This document shows positions 1 to 7,125 of a stretch of 18,423 nucleotides of DNA, one piece after another. The stretch comes from Spirochaetales bacterium (GTDB lineage: Bacteria; Spirochaetota; Spirochaetia; DSM-27196; PWMO01): assembly GCA_007130025.1 (NCBI GenBank), contig SLTF01000041.1, forward strand, positions 1 to 18,423, given 5' to 3'. Both the position numbers and the translations under genes were made by a program. Under the pieces are notes generated by a model. It was given only the letters and a program-made list of their open reading frames with translations, was not told the DNA's origin and made no database searches. Position 1 is the stretch's first letter. Every line of letters starts with the position of its first letter.

Positions 1-1021
1 CTCGTTCACGACAAAAGTTCACTATTTCATACATGGTCAGAAAGTATCCGCAGTAATCGAGCTCTTCGATCAGGGCGAGTTCCTTCTCCAGCTGTCGTGA
101 GACCTCGGCGGGAACCTCGCCCCGGTAGCGCTCCCGGGCTCGCTCCAGCGTTACGCGGCGCAGCCAGCCCCCGGTGGTATACCCTTCGGGCACGCGCTCG
201 GTTGGATAGCGATAGACCAGCTCGTCGAGACTGAAGCGACATTCCCGGGCAATCTGGAGGCTCTGCTCGAGCGCCTCGGGGATGTCCCGGTAGAGCCGTG
301 CGATCTCTTCGCCGCAGCGCAGGGCGTACTCGGCGTTGGGGGGAACGCGGGTGCCAATCTGGTGGATGGTGGTTCCCAGATTGATGCAGCGCAGGATTTC
401 GTAGAGCGGACGGTTCTCCCTTGCAGGATAGAGTACCTGCGGCGCCGCAACGCAGGGAATCTGGTGTTCCAAAGCGTGTGCACGAATGAGCCGTTCGCGG
501 TCGCGTTCTTCGGGAAGGCGGTGGCGGGCGATGGCCGCGAAGAGATACTCGCCAAAGGTCTCCCGGAGCAGGCCGACGGTATGCGACGGCGCGTCGGCGA
601 AGTCGGTCGTCCAGATGGCGGTGAGCCCTTCGGCATGCTCTGCGATGTCCTCGGCGGTGGCCTCCCATTGCCCCTTGGCCGAGCGGAGGCGAATGGTGGT
701 GATGAGCCGGCAGAGCCGACCGTAGCCTTCGCGGGTTCGGGCCAGGAGCGCCAGGGAGGCGCCGGCGGTGGTCTCGATCTCGGCTCCCACGATGAGCCGG
801 ATTGCGGGGCGTTTCGGGGCTTCCCCGGGGTGCGGTACGGCGGGCGGACGCAGGGAACGGGCAGCCGTATGTGCGCGGACCACGCCGGAGAGGCTTGCAC
901 GGTCGGTGAGGGCGACGGCCGGCAGGCCGTATTCGGCTGCCCGGGAGACAAGGTCCTCGGGACTCCCGGCAGCATTGAGAAACGAGAAGTGGCTTCTGCA
1001 CCAGAGCGGGACGTAGCACAC
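1..1021 (-). CDS. dnaE2: Error-prone DNA polymerase III alpha subunit DnaE2, N-terminal part (gene continues past the left edge)
   Basis: Translating the minus strand from the GTG at 1021 gives 340 uninterrupted residues up to the window edge, beginning VCYVPLWCRSHFSFLNAAGS. This is the N-terminal PHP region of the DnaE2 family, with the family-typical 'LTDRASLSGVVRAH' near residue 45. The last visible stretch (LALIEELDYCGYFLTMYEIV) matches the DnaE junction between PHP and polymerase domains. In known systems DnaE2 is the catalytic polymerase of SOS mutagenesis and works with ImuB and ImuA. The start is three bases after the imuB stop and has GGAG six bases upstream. The first metal-binding motif, usually HxH, reads WCR, so PHP exonuclease activity is probably weak or absent. 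The polymerase active-site aspartates lie outside the window. Confidence 0.9.
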   Translation of the reverse strand, partial: MCYVPLWCRSHFSFLNAAGSPEDLVSRAAEYGLPAVALTDRASLSGVVRAHTAARSLRPPAVPHPGEAPKRPAIRLIVGAEIETTAGASLALLARTREGYGRLCRLITTIRLRSAKGQWEATAEDIAEHAEGLTAIWTTDFADAPSHTVGLLRETFGEYLFAAIARHRLPEERDRERLIRAHALEHQIPCVAAPQVLYPARENRPLYEILRCINLGTTIHQIGTRVPPNAEYALRCGEEIARLYRDIPEALEQSLQIARECRFSLDELVYRYPTERVPEGYTTGGWLRRVTLERARERYRGEVPAEVSRQLEKELALIEELDYCGYFLTMYEIVNFCRER

Positions 1022-1024
1022 GGC

Positions 1025-2455
1025 TTACTCCACGCCTCCCTGGATGAACCACCGATTGGTGCCGCAGTCGTGATAGATCCAGAGGATCTGGCGCCCCCGC
1101 CACGCGTAGTAGTAGTGACGTTCGGCCTCCTGCTCCCACCATTTCCCCGAGACCACGAAGGGGCCGGCTGCCGGACGCAGACCACGACGGGATGCGAGTT
1201 CAACCGGTTGATCCAGAATACGGCGAACGAGCTGGATCTCAGCCGGGCGGATGCGGGCCGGTAGCGGCAACTGGTCGAGCGGCATGAGGACGAAGCGCCG
1301 ATCGGGTCGGTGTTCGGACTGCAGCACCATTCGGCAAACCACGTCATTTCCGAAGCGTGCCCGAAGCAGTGCGAAGACGCGCGCGGCCGCCGCCCGATCG
1401 CGCCTGGGTGCCGTCGAAAAGAGCTCACTCTGCGGCTGCTTCACCGTCGCTGCCTCTGCGTGCAGGGTGATACGCTGCACGGAAGCCGGAGTGTGCAGCG
1501 ATTCGAAGCGCAACCGCAGGAGCCGGAGCCAGACTGCCGCGTCGCGGCTCGGGGTGGCGGGCTGCAGCGCCTCCCGAAGGCAGGAGCCGTTTTCGCAGTC
1601 GAGTTCGAGCTCGATGCGGCGCATGTGCTGCGCGGCGGAAACCGTCTGCGAGAGCAGGTCGAGCAACAGCCCCTCGATTGCGGAGAGAAGCGTGGTGGTG
1701 GAGGAGAGGGGTGAGTCGGGGACCATCTGCGCGCGCAGCACCGCCGGCGCGTCGGCGCCCTGAACCGGCAGCACCTCCGGTTCGGTTGCCAGGCGATAGA
1801 CCGCATCGGTCTGCATGCCGAAGCGGCTGCGGATGCCCTCGCGCGGCAGGGCGCAGAACTCGCCCACCGTGGTAGTGCCGAGCTGCTGCAGTCGCTGCTC
1901 GACCTCGGGTGGGAGCGGCAGAAGCGATATCGGTGCCCCACGAACCCAGCGTCGCTCGTCGGCGGAGCTCTGAAAGCCGCGAACCGCCCGCTTGGCGCCC
2001 GCGTAGCTTCCGAAGCGGCTGTATCCGACACAGATCCGCGAAAAATAGCCCTGTCCCCGGACCGCCGCCCGAACCGCCAGGGCCCACTCGGAGACGCTGC
2101 CGTAGAGTGCATCGAGGCCGTGCGCGTCCAGCCAGAGTGCCCCTGGATCGAAGGCACACTCTTCCACGTGGGGGGTAAAGCGCTGCAGCAGCGAGACGAG
2201 GGAGTCAATAGCGTTCTGGATCTCAGTGTCTCCAACGACGCTTCCGTGCAGCTCGGGACAGATCGAGAGAGCTGCAGCGTAGCGCAGACCGCGCTGCACT
2301 CCAGCCTGCTCGGCCACCCGGTTTATGAAGAGCACCGTTCCCAGCGGCGCGTCTTCGCTCACCACGGCGACGGGGCGCTCTTTCCACTCCGGGTTGCGGT
2401 TCAGCACGATCTGAAGCGGCAGACGGACGACATCAAGACAGGCCGGGTGGACCAT
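1025..2455 (-). CDS. imuB: ImuB, catalytically inactive Y-family polymerase-like mutasome adaptor
   Basis: A 476-aa protein with Y-family polymerase architecture. In known systems ImuB links DnaE2 to the beta sliding clamp and ImuA. An aspartate is kept at the first active-site region (LDVV, residue 8). The usual S-x-D-E motif is replaced by AFDPGALWLD (101-110), so the catalytic Glu is missing, as expected for ImuB. QSELF (342-346) sits where ImuB proteins carry the clamp-binding motif; QLPLPA (395-400) is a second candidate. The aromatic C-terminus (YYYAWRGRQILWIYHD, 448-463) is family-typical. The frame is open 261 bases further upstream, but I chose ATG 2455 because GGAGG lies six bases before it and homology starts there. 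It overlaps imuA by 23 bases. Its stop is in frame with dnaE2, separated only by TAA GCC. Confidence 0.9.
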   Translation of the reverse strand: MVHPACLDVVRLPLQIVLNRNPEWKERPVAVVSEDAPLGTVLFINRVAEQAGVQRGLRYAAALSICPELHGSVVGDTEIQNAIDSLVSLLQRFTPHVEECAFDPGALWLDAHGLDALYGSVSEWALAVRAAVRGQGYFSRICVGYSRFGSYAGAKRAVRGFQSSADERRWVRGAPISLLPLPPEVEQRLQQLGTTTVGEFCALPREGIRSRFGMQTDAVYRLATEPEVLPVQGADAPAVLRAQMVPDSPLSSTTTLLSAIEGLLLDLLSQTVSAAQHMRRIELELDCENGSCLREALQPATPSRDAAVWLRLLRLRFESLHTPASVQRITLHAEAATVKQPQSELFSTAPRRDRAAAARVFALLRARFGNDVVCRMVLQSEHRPDRRFVLMPLDQLPLPARIRPAEIQLVRRILDQPVELASRRGLRPAAGPFVVSGKWWEQEAERHYYYAWRGRQILWIYHDCGTNRWFIQGGVE

Positions 2456-3083
2456 GTCCGACCTCCGCCCAGCTCCACGAATGGCCCCGTTTCTTGTCCT
2501 TTTCGGCCGTGATCTCCAGGAAGAACTTGCCCTCGTCATCACTCCGGCTGCGTGCCAATGCGCGCAACGACACCAGGGAACCGAGCGCGGAGTAGTCGCC
2601 GCCGGAAGCGCAGAGAAACAGCACCAGTACGGCGTTGCTGCGAGCCAGACCGGCAAGACGCCCCAGAATGCCGTCGGGGATGGAAGGGGTGACGGTGGTG
2701 AAATCAACGACAACAAGCCCGAAGGCGCCGCAGCGCACCAGCTGATCGGTGGCCACGGCGGCGCTTTGCCCGTCGGTCAGGCGGATCACAACCACCCCGT
2801 CGAGGTCGATTCCGTTTGCCGCCGCGTCCGGCGGGAAAAAGAGTGGAGAACCTGCTGAGATCCACGCTGCGGGTTCCCCCCGCGACTGCGACTGCGCGAT
2901 CAGACGGACCGCGGCGGTCAACACGGCCGAAGCGTGAGCGTCGCTTGCGCCCGGCGCAGCCCCAACGGGTCGTACCTCGCAGATACGACCGCACAGCTCG
3001 TCAAAACTCCAGCTTGGCCGGTCGGATGCCGGTGAATGATCGGAGGTGAGGGCGGTGGCGCGTCGAACTCCGCGAGGTGGCAT
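2433..3083 (-). CDS. imuA: ImuA-like (SulA/RecA-fold) mutasome accessory protein
   Basis: A 216-aa protein, first of the imuA-imuB-dnaE2 cassette. Residues about 85-135 (IDLDGVVVIRLTDGQSAAVA, then LVRCGAFGLVVVDF) match the beta-strand and helix pattern of ImuA proteins, which are RecA/SulA-like. No Walker A motif is visible, so it probably does not hydrolyse ATP alone. In characterised systems ImuA helps connect the mutasome to RecA. GAGGAG lies seven bases before ATG 3083, and a strong palindrome lies just upstream. The end overlaps the imuB start, implying translational coupling. Sequence similarity in this family is low; the assignment rests on core pattern plus position next to imuB and dnaE2. 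Confidence 0.78.
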   Translation of the reverse strand: MPPRGVRRATALTSDHSPASDRPSWSFDELCGRICEVRPVGAAPGASDAHASAVLTAAVRLIAQSQSRGEPAAWISAGSPLFFPPDAAANGIDLDGVVVIRLTDGQSAAVATDQLVRCGAFGLVVVDFTTVTPSIPDGILGRLAGLARSNAVLVLFLCASGGDYSALGSLVSLRALARSRSDDEGKFFLEITAEKDKKRGHSWSWAEVGHGPPGLS

Positions 3084-3100
3084 GAAGCAACTCCTCGACA

Positions 3101-3129
3101 GGAATACTATACAACTGTATAGTTGTCAA
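3101..3129 (-). promoter_or_regulatory. imuA promoter with overlapping palindromic operator (candidate LexA/SOS box)
   Basis: ACTATACAACTGTATAGT (3106-3123) is a perfect dyad with 8-bp arms around a 2-bp centre. A second dyad, ACAACTGTATAGTTGT (3111-3126, 7 of 8 pairs), overlaps it. On the minus strand TTGACA (3129-3124) is followed after 17 bases by TATTCC (3106-3101), a consensus -35 with a weak -10, so a bound repressor would block the promoter. The site is 23 bases before imuA. ImuA-ImuB-DnaE2 cassettes are usually LexA controlled, so LexA is the likely ligand by inference. The element is not the E. coli, Gram-positive or alphaproteobacterial LexA consensus. Confidence 0.7.
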
Positions 3130-3151
3130 GGGTGTTCCAAGGCCTGTGCTT

Positions 3152-3799
3152 CTATATCGTCCGAACTTCACCGTCGCACAGCACAAAAAACGTCCGCGCG
3201 TCCTTTTCCAGAATTTCGTATCCGTCCTGATGACTGCCGAAGGAGGGCATGAGCAGCAGGTTGTTCTCCATCACAAAGCAGGGCAGGGCGGGCGCTTCCG
3301 GGGTGGCGGGAAGCCGGACGCAGGGGTGGAGGTGGCCGCAGATCTCCGGTTCGCCGCTTCGAACCCCGGGTTTATGACGGAAGCGCACCGAGCCCACGGT
3401 TATCACATCGCCGGCGGGCTCCACGTCCCATCGATTCAGCACCGGTGCCGAGAGATGATCGTAGTTTCCGCGGACCAGCAATACCTCGGCAGTCACGGTC
3501 TTTCGCCACTCAGCCACCAGCCGGATCAGGTCGGGGGTAACCGCCGAGGCGCCGTGCACCAGATCGCCCAGTATGAGTAATCGCTCAGCGGCACAATCGC
3601 GGACCAGCCGCGAGAGCCTTCGGAGAATGACCGCATCGGGCGACCGCTCTACCGCGTCCGCGGTCGCCGGCATATCCAGACGACCAAGGTGAAGGTCGGC
3701 CACAATAAGAAGGTGCTGTTCGGGCCAGTACAGGGCACCGGACGGATCGAGCTGAAATGAAGAGCCGGCAAACGAGATGGAACGCTGGTTCGAGGTCAT
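3152..3799 (-). CDS. PdeM-like metallophosphoesterase (DNA-repair-associated calcineurin fold)
   Basis: A 215-aa calcineurin-fold enzyme. Motifs in order: DLH (35-37), GD (78-79), GNYDH (111-115) and GHLHP (155-159). The opening 'LDPSGALYWPEQHLLIVADL' is characteristic of the ligase-associated DNA-damage endonuclease group PdeM. The expected role is metal-dependent phosphodiester cleavage in the cytoplasm. Motif III is normally GNHD; here Tyr replaces the His and a His follows the Asp. ATG 3799 was chosen because homology begins there; upstream residues look non-coding. No clear Shine-Dalgarno is present. A GATACT (3814-3809) nine bases before the ATG could make the transcript nearly leaderless. 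It ends 68 bases before imuA, on the same strand. A general phosphoesterase role remains possible. Confidence 0.75.
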   Translation of the reverse strand: MTSNQRSISFAGSSFQLDPSGALYWPEQHLLIVADLHLGRLDMPATADAVERSPDAVILRRLSRLVRDCAAERLLILGDLVHGASAVTPDLIRLVAEWRKTVTAEVLLVRGNYDHLSAPVLNRWDVEPAGDVITVGSVRFRHKPGVRSGEPEICGHLHPCVRLPATPEAPALPCFVMENNLLLMPSFGSHQDGYEILEKDARTFFVLCDGEVRTI

Positions 3800-3864
3800 G
3801 ATTTCGGTAGTATCTCGCAAATCCCGGCGTGAGAAAAGTCCCACCCTCGACGGTCCTACCCCTC

Positions 3865-3893
3865 TCGACAGTCCGAAACACCGCAGGTATTCT
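3865..3893 (+). promoter_or_regulatory. Sigma-70-type promoter for the dihydrouridine synthase operon
   Basis: TCGACA (3865-3870) and TATTCT (3888-3893) are separated by 17 bases, close to the TTGACA/TATAAT consensus. Transcription would start near 3900, leaving a leader of about 12 bases with GGAG (3903-3906) before ATG 3912. It lies in the divergent region between the phosphoesterase and this gene. Confidence 0.5.
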
Positions 3894-3911
3894 GGGACGA
3901 TTGGAGAACCC

Positions 3912-4922
3912 ATGGCGCTGCCGTCGATTGTTGCCGCTGAACCTCGGCCTATTCTCGTCCTCGCGCCCATGGCGACGCTCGGTCATGCCGGGTTTCGGAC
4001 GCTGGTGCACGAGTTTGGGGGCTGCGATCTTCTGTTCAGTGAAATGATCAGCGCAGAGGCGTTTCTTGGGGGGACATCGTTTGAGTCGTGGTACGTCGAA
4101 TCCGCGCCCGATCCCGCTCGGCTTATCTTCCAGCTCATCGGCAAGCAGGCCGATCGGATCGTTGAGGCGGCTCGGCGAATCAGTCGGCTTGACTGCGCGG
4201 GGATCGACATCAACTTTGGATGCAGCGCGCCGCACATCCGGAAGGCGGGCGGCGGCATCGCGTGGACGGCCGACCCGGATCGGGCCGCGGACCTGATCGG
4301 ACGGCTGCGCGAAGCGGTTCCCGCCGAACGTACGGTCTCGGTAAAGCTGCGCCTGGGCGAGGGGGATGAACCCGACGAGACCCTCTCGCTCGCTCACCGG
4401 CTGGCTTCCGCGGGGGCGGACTTTCTCACCATTCACCCGCGGCGCATGAAGGAAGGGTACGCCAGGCCGGCTCGATGGTCGATGATCGAGCGGTTCGCGC
4501 GCGAACTCCCGATTCCGGTGCTGGGTAACGGTGATGTACGCACGATCGCGGACTACCACGCCGCGGTACCGACCGGGGTAGCCGGGGTGATGATCGGCCG
4601 CAGTGCCGTGTCCCGGCCGTGGATCTTCCGGGATATTCGCGCCGGCTCTCACGAGGAGGTGGATCGCGCCGCGGTGGCGGAGCGATTCCATCAGCTGCTG
4701 GAGCGGTACCAGCCGCCGGAGTTCCACCATACCCGCGCCCGGCGCTTTCACGGATACTTTCTGGCCGATATTCCGTTTGGCGCGCGCCCGGCAGCCCAGG
4801 TGCACGCGATGGAGGGATATTCCCAGATTGTTGCCCACGTACGACGTGTCCTGAGCGGTGCGAACGGATGCGCGCCATCATCACAACCGGAAATCCAGAA
4901 TGGAGGCACCGATGAGCAGTGA
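3912..4922 (+). CDS. dus: tRNA-dihydrouridine synthase (Dus family)
   Basis: A 336-aa FMN-dependent enzyme that reduces uridines in the D-loop of tRNA. The TIM-barrel signatures are in order: LAPMATLGHAGFR (17-29), the catalytic-Cys motif NFGCSAPHIRKAGGG (101-115, Cys104), SVKLRLG (143-149, Lys145), IHPRRMKEGY (174-183), a GNGDV phosphate-binding motif, and GVMIGRSAVSRPWIF near 225-239. The family usually shows NxGCP; here the residue after Cys is Ser. Start ATG 3912 has GGAG at 3903-3906, and sequence before it does not resemble Dus. The 3' end overlaps the next gene by 11 bases, so the two are co-transcribed and probably translationally coupled. Which Dus subfamily it belongs to (A, B or C) cannot be settled by eye. 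Confidence 0.92.
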   Translation: MALPSIVAAEPRPILVLAPMATLGHAGFRTLVHEFGGCDLLFSEMISAEAFLGGTSFESWYVESAPDPARLIFQLIGKQADRIVEAARRISRLDCAGIDINFGCSAPHIRKAGGGIAWTADPDRAADLIGRLREAVPAERTVSVKLRLGEGDEPDETLSLAHRLASAGADFLTIHPRRMKEGYARPARWSMIERFARELPIPVLGNGDVRTIADYHAAVPTGVAGVMIGRSAVSRPWIFRDIRAGSHEEVDRAAVAERFHQLLERYQPPEFHHTRARRFHGYFLADIPFGARPAAQVHAMEGYSQIVAHVRRVLSGANGCAPSSQPEIQNGGTDEQ

Positions 4923-6222
4923 TTTGCCCCAGAGAACCTCGGCAGGCGTGGACAGAGCGGGTTCTCCCCCGTCCATCGAACCGGACTCGCCGTCCCTCAC
5001 CATCCGAAACGCCACCCTCCGCCATGGCGAGGGCCTTCATCAGATCCGCATCGACTCCGGCCGCGTCACCGGCATCGTGCCCGAAGGCGATACCCAACTG
5101 GACGGAGAGACCGAGATCGACGCCGAGTGCGGGTTGGTAACTGAAGCGTTTGTGAACGGCCATCTGCACCTCTGCAAGGTCTACACCCTCGATCAGCTCG
5201 GCGACGCCGCGCTGAAGGATTATCATGCAGCCGGGATGGGCGGGGCGATGAGCGCGATCGAGGCCGCCGCTGCCATCAAGAAAGACTACCGAGCCGAGCG
5301 GGTCGCGGAGAACGCGGCGCGCGCCGTCGAGCGGGCAATTGTCTACGGCACCGGTTACATCCGCGCCTTTGCCGATACCGATACCAGCGCGCGACTGGAG
5401 GGCGTGAAGGGTGTGATGGCCGTGCGCGATCGGTATCGTGACTCGATCCGGATCGACGTGGTGGCCTTTCCTCAGGACGGCCTGATCCGCGATCCAGGCG
5501 CCGAACAACTGGTGCGGGAAGCGCTCAAGCTCGGTGCCGATGTGGTGGGCGGCATCCCGTGGATTGAGTTCACCGACGCGGACGCCCACGCTCACGTGGA
5601 GCGGATGTGTGAGCTGGCTCGTGAGTACGACCGCGATATCTCCATGCTGGTGGACGACGCCGGCGACGCGGGGCTTCGTACGCTGGAGCTGCTTGCCACG
5701 AAAGTGGCTGAGATTGGCTGGCAGGGCAGGGTGACCGCCCAGCACGCGCGAGCGATGCAACTCTACGCCGAGCCCTATTTCCGAAAATTGTGCGCACTGC
5801 TTCAGCGCGCCGGCATCGGCGTTGTCAGCGACCCGCACACCGGACCCCTGCACGCGCGGGTTCGCGACCTTCTGGCGGCTGGTATCCCCGTCGCCCTGGG
5901 GCAGGATGACGTCTTCGACGCCTACTATCCCTTCGGCCGCAATAACATGCTCGAGGTGGCCTTCCTGGCCGCGCATCTGCTGTGGATGACCTCACCGCAA
6001 GAGATCGAGACGCTCTACGACATGATCACGGTGCATGCGGCTCGGGTGGTGGGCCTCGATGAGTACGGTCTTCGGCCCGGAGGGCGCGCGGACCTGGTGA
6101 TTCACCCGGTTTCGCGGGTTGATCATGCTCTGGCCGAACACGCTCCACCGCGCGTGGTGCTGCACGGGGGCCGTGTGGTCGCCCGCGACGGCAGCCTCGT
6201 GTTAGCGGAAGCGCAACGGTAG
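4912..6222 (+). CDS. CodA-type amidohydrolase (cytosine deaminase-like), altered metal site
   Basis: A 436-aa amidohydrolase clearly related to cytosine deaminase CodA. Visible family features are the HLH metal motif (84-86), VAFPQDG (184-190, substrate Gln), TAQHARAM (275-282, His278), and GQDDVFDAYYPFG (330-342, Asp332). In E. coli CodA the third metal His and the catalytic Glu lie in HCDE. The aligned segment here is SMLVDD (244-249), with Leu for the His and Asp for the Glu. The substrate may therefore not be cytosine, and another cyclic amide or amidine is possible. GGAGG lies five bases before ATG 4912, which decides the start. The gene overlaps dus by 11 bases and converges on the dehydrogenase gene, with a 33-base gap. 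Confidence 0.8.
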   Translation: MSSDLPQRTSAGVDRAGSPPSIEPDSPSLTIRNATLRHGEGLHQIRIDSGRVTGIVPEGDTQLDGETEIDAECGLVTEAFVNGHLHLCKVYTLDQLGDAALKDYHAAGMGGAMSAIEAAAAIKKDYRAERVAENAARAVERAIVYGTGYIRAFADTDTSARLEGVKGVMAVRDRYRDSIRIDVVAFPQDGLIRDPGAEQLVREALKLGADVVGGIPWIEFTDADAHAHVERMCELAREYDRDISMLVDDAGDAGLRTLELLATKVAEIGWQGRVTAQHARAMQLYAEPYFRKLCALLQRAGIGVVSDPHTGPLHARVRDLLAAGIPVALGQDDVFDAYYPFGRNNMLEVAFLAAHLLWMTSPQEIETLYDMITVHAARVVGLDEYGLRPGGRADLVIHPVSRVDHALAEHAPPRVVLHGGRVVARDGSLVLAEAQR

Positions 6223-6255
6223 CGGTGCATCAAAAACGCTGATGTATTGAGATCG

Positions 6256-7077
6256 CTATTGAGACGATTCCTGCCGGCGGGCCCGATGGATCGAGCCCTT
6301 CGACCGCATAATCACCGCATCGGTGAGCCGCGGAAAATGGCGCTGCATGAACACCAGGTATCTGCCGCTCGCCGTAAGGTAGGTCTTGCGTGTACGACGC
6401 TCCACCATCCGATAGACCGCCTCGGCAGCCTGCCGTTGCGTGGTCGACGCCTTGCGCGTGATGCGCATCGGTGCGCCGTCGGGGCCCATGATGGTCTTGT
6501 CGGGGTCGTTTTCCGTGAACGCGAGAAACAGCACGCCCGTGTGAACACCGTCAGCGTGGAGCTCGGCATGGAGCGATTCGGCCAGGCCGGTGAGCGCCAT
6601 TTTGGCCGCCGAGTAGATGGAAACTCCGGCGAACCCGCGCACGCCGGCAAGGCTTGAGACAAATACCACGCTACCGCGAGACTCATGCAGGGCCGGCAGG
6701 GCGAAACGCGTCGGGTAGGCGGCCCCAAGGATGTTCACCCGCGTCACCGAATCGATCACCGACGGATCCAGCTCCAGAAAGGGGCCGCGCATCGAGATTC
6801 CCGCATTGTTGACCAGAACATCCAGTTGACCGTAGTGGGCGAGCACGGCCGCAATCATGGCTCGGCACTGCTCGGGGTCGGTCACGTCGGCGGGGTACGA
6901 CCAAACACGGTTGCCAAAGCGGTGCATTCGCCCGACGGTTTCGGCAAGCCGGGCGGGATCTCGACCGTTGAGCACAATGTTGGCACCACGTTCAGCGAAC
7001 AGCACGGCGGTTTCGCGACCGATGCCCCGGCTTGAACCGGTGATCAGTACCACCTTTCCCTTTGGATCAAAGGCCAT
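6256..7077 (-). CDS. Short-chain dehydrogenase/reductase (SDR)
   Basis: A 273-aa NAD(P)-dependent oxidoreductase of the classical SDR fold. Seen: TGSSRGIG cofactor loop (14-21 region), Arg39 after the second strand (NGRD), Asp65 (ADVTD), NNAG (90-93), and catalytic Ser142, Tyr155 and Lys159. The basic NGRD after the second strand suggests NADP preference, by inference. The C-terminal 70 residues (arginine-rich, RKTYLTASGRYLVFMQRHFP) resemble SDRs with a membrane-proximal tail, but no clear membrane segment is present. The substrate is unknown. GGAG lies seven bases before ATG 7077. It follows the DnaJ gene after a 48-base gap on the same strand and is probably co-transcribed with it. Confidence 0.88.
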   Translation of the reverse strand: MAFDPKGKVVLITGSSRGIGRETAVLFAERGANIVLNGRDPARLAETVGRMHRFGNRVWSYPADVTDPEQCRAMIAAVLAHYGQLDVLVNNAGISMRGPFLELDPSVIDSVTRVNILGAAYPTRFALPALHESRGSVVFVSSLAGVRGFAGVSIYSAAKMALTGLAESLHAELHADGVHTGVLFLAFTENDPDKTIMGPDGAPMRITRKASTTQRQAAEAVYRMVERRTRKTYLTASGRYLVFMQRHFPRLTDAVIMRSKGSIHRARRQESSQ

Positions 7078-7125
7078 CGTTCTTCTCCTTGTGTCGGGAA
7101 AGCGCGCGAAACAGCGGGTTGTGAT

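Noticed and set aside
151..1428. Long open frames on both strands across 27-1428 (up to 425 codons)
   Set aside because: They are compositional shadows in GC-rich DNA. The DnaE2 and ImuB frames here show clear family motifs; the others are Arg/Pro/Ser-rich with no recognisable domain.
6228..6244. Small hairpin CATCA-N7-TGATG between the convergent deaminase and SDR genes
   Set aside because: A five-pair AT-containing stem with no T-tract is too weak to call a terminator.
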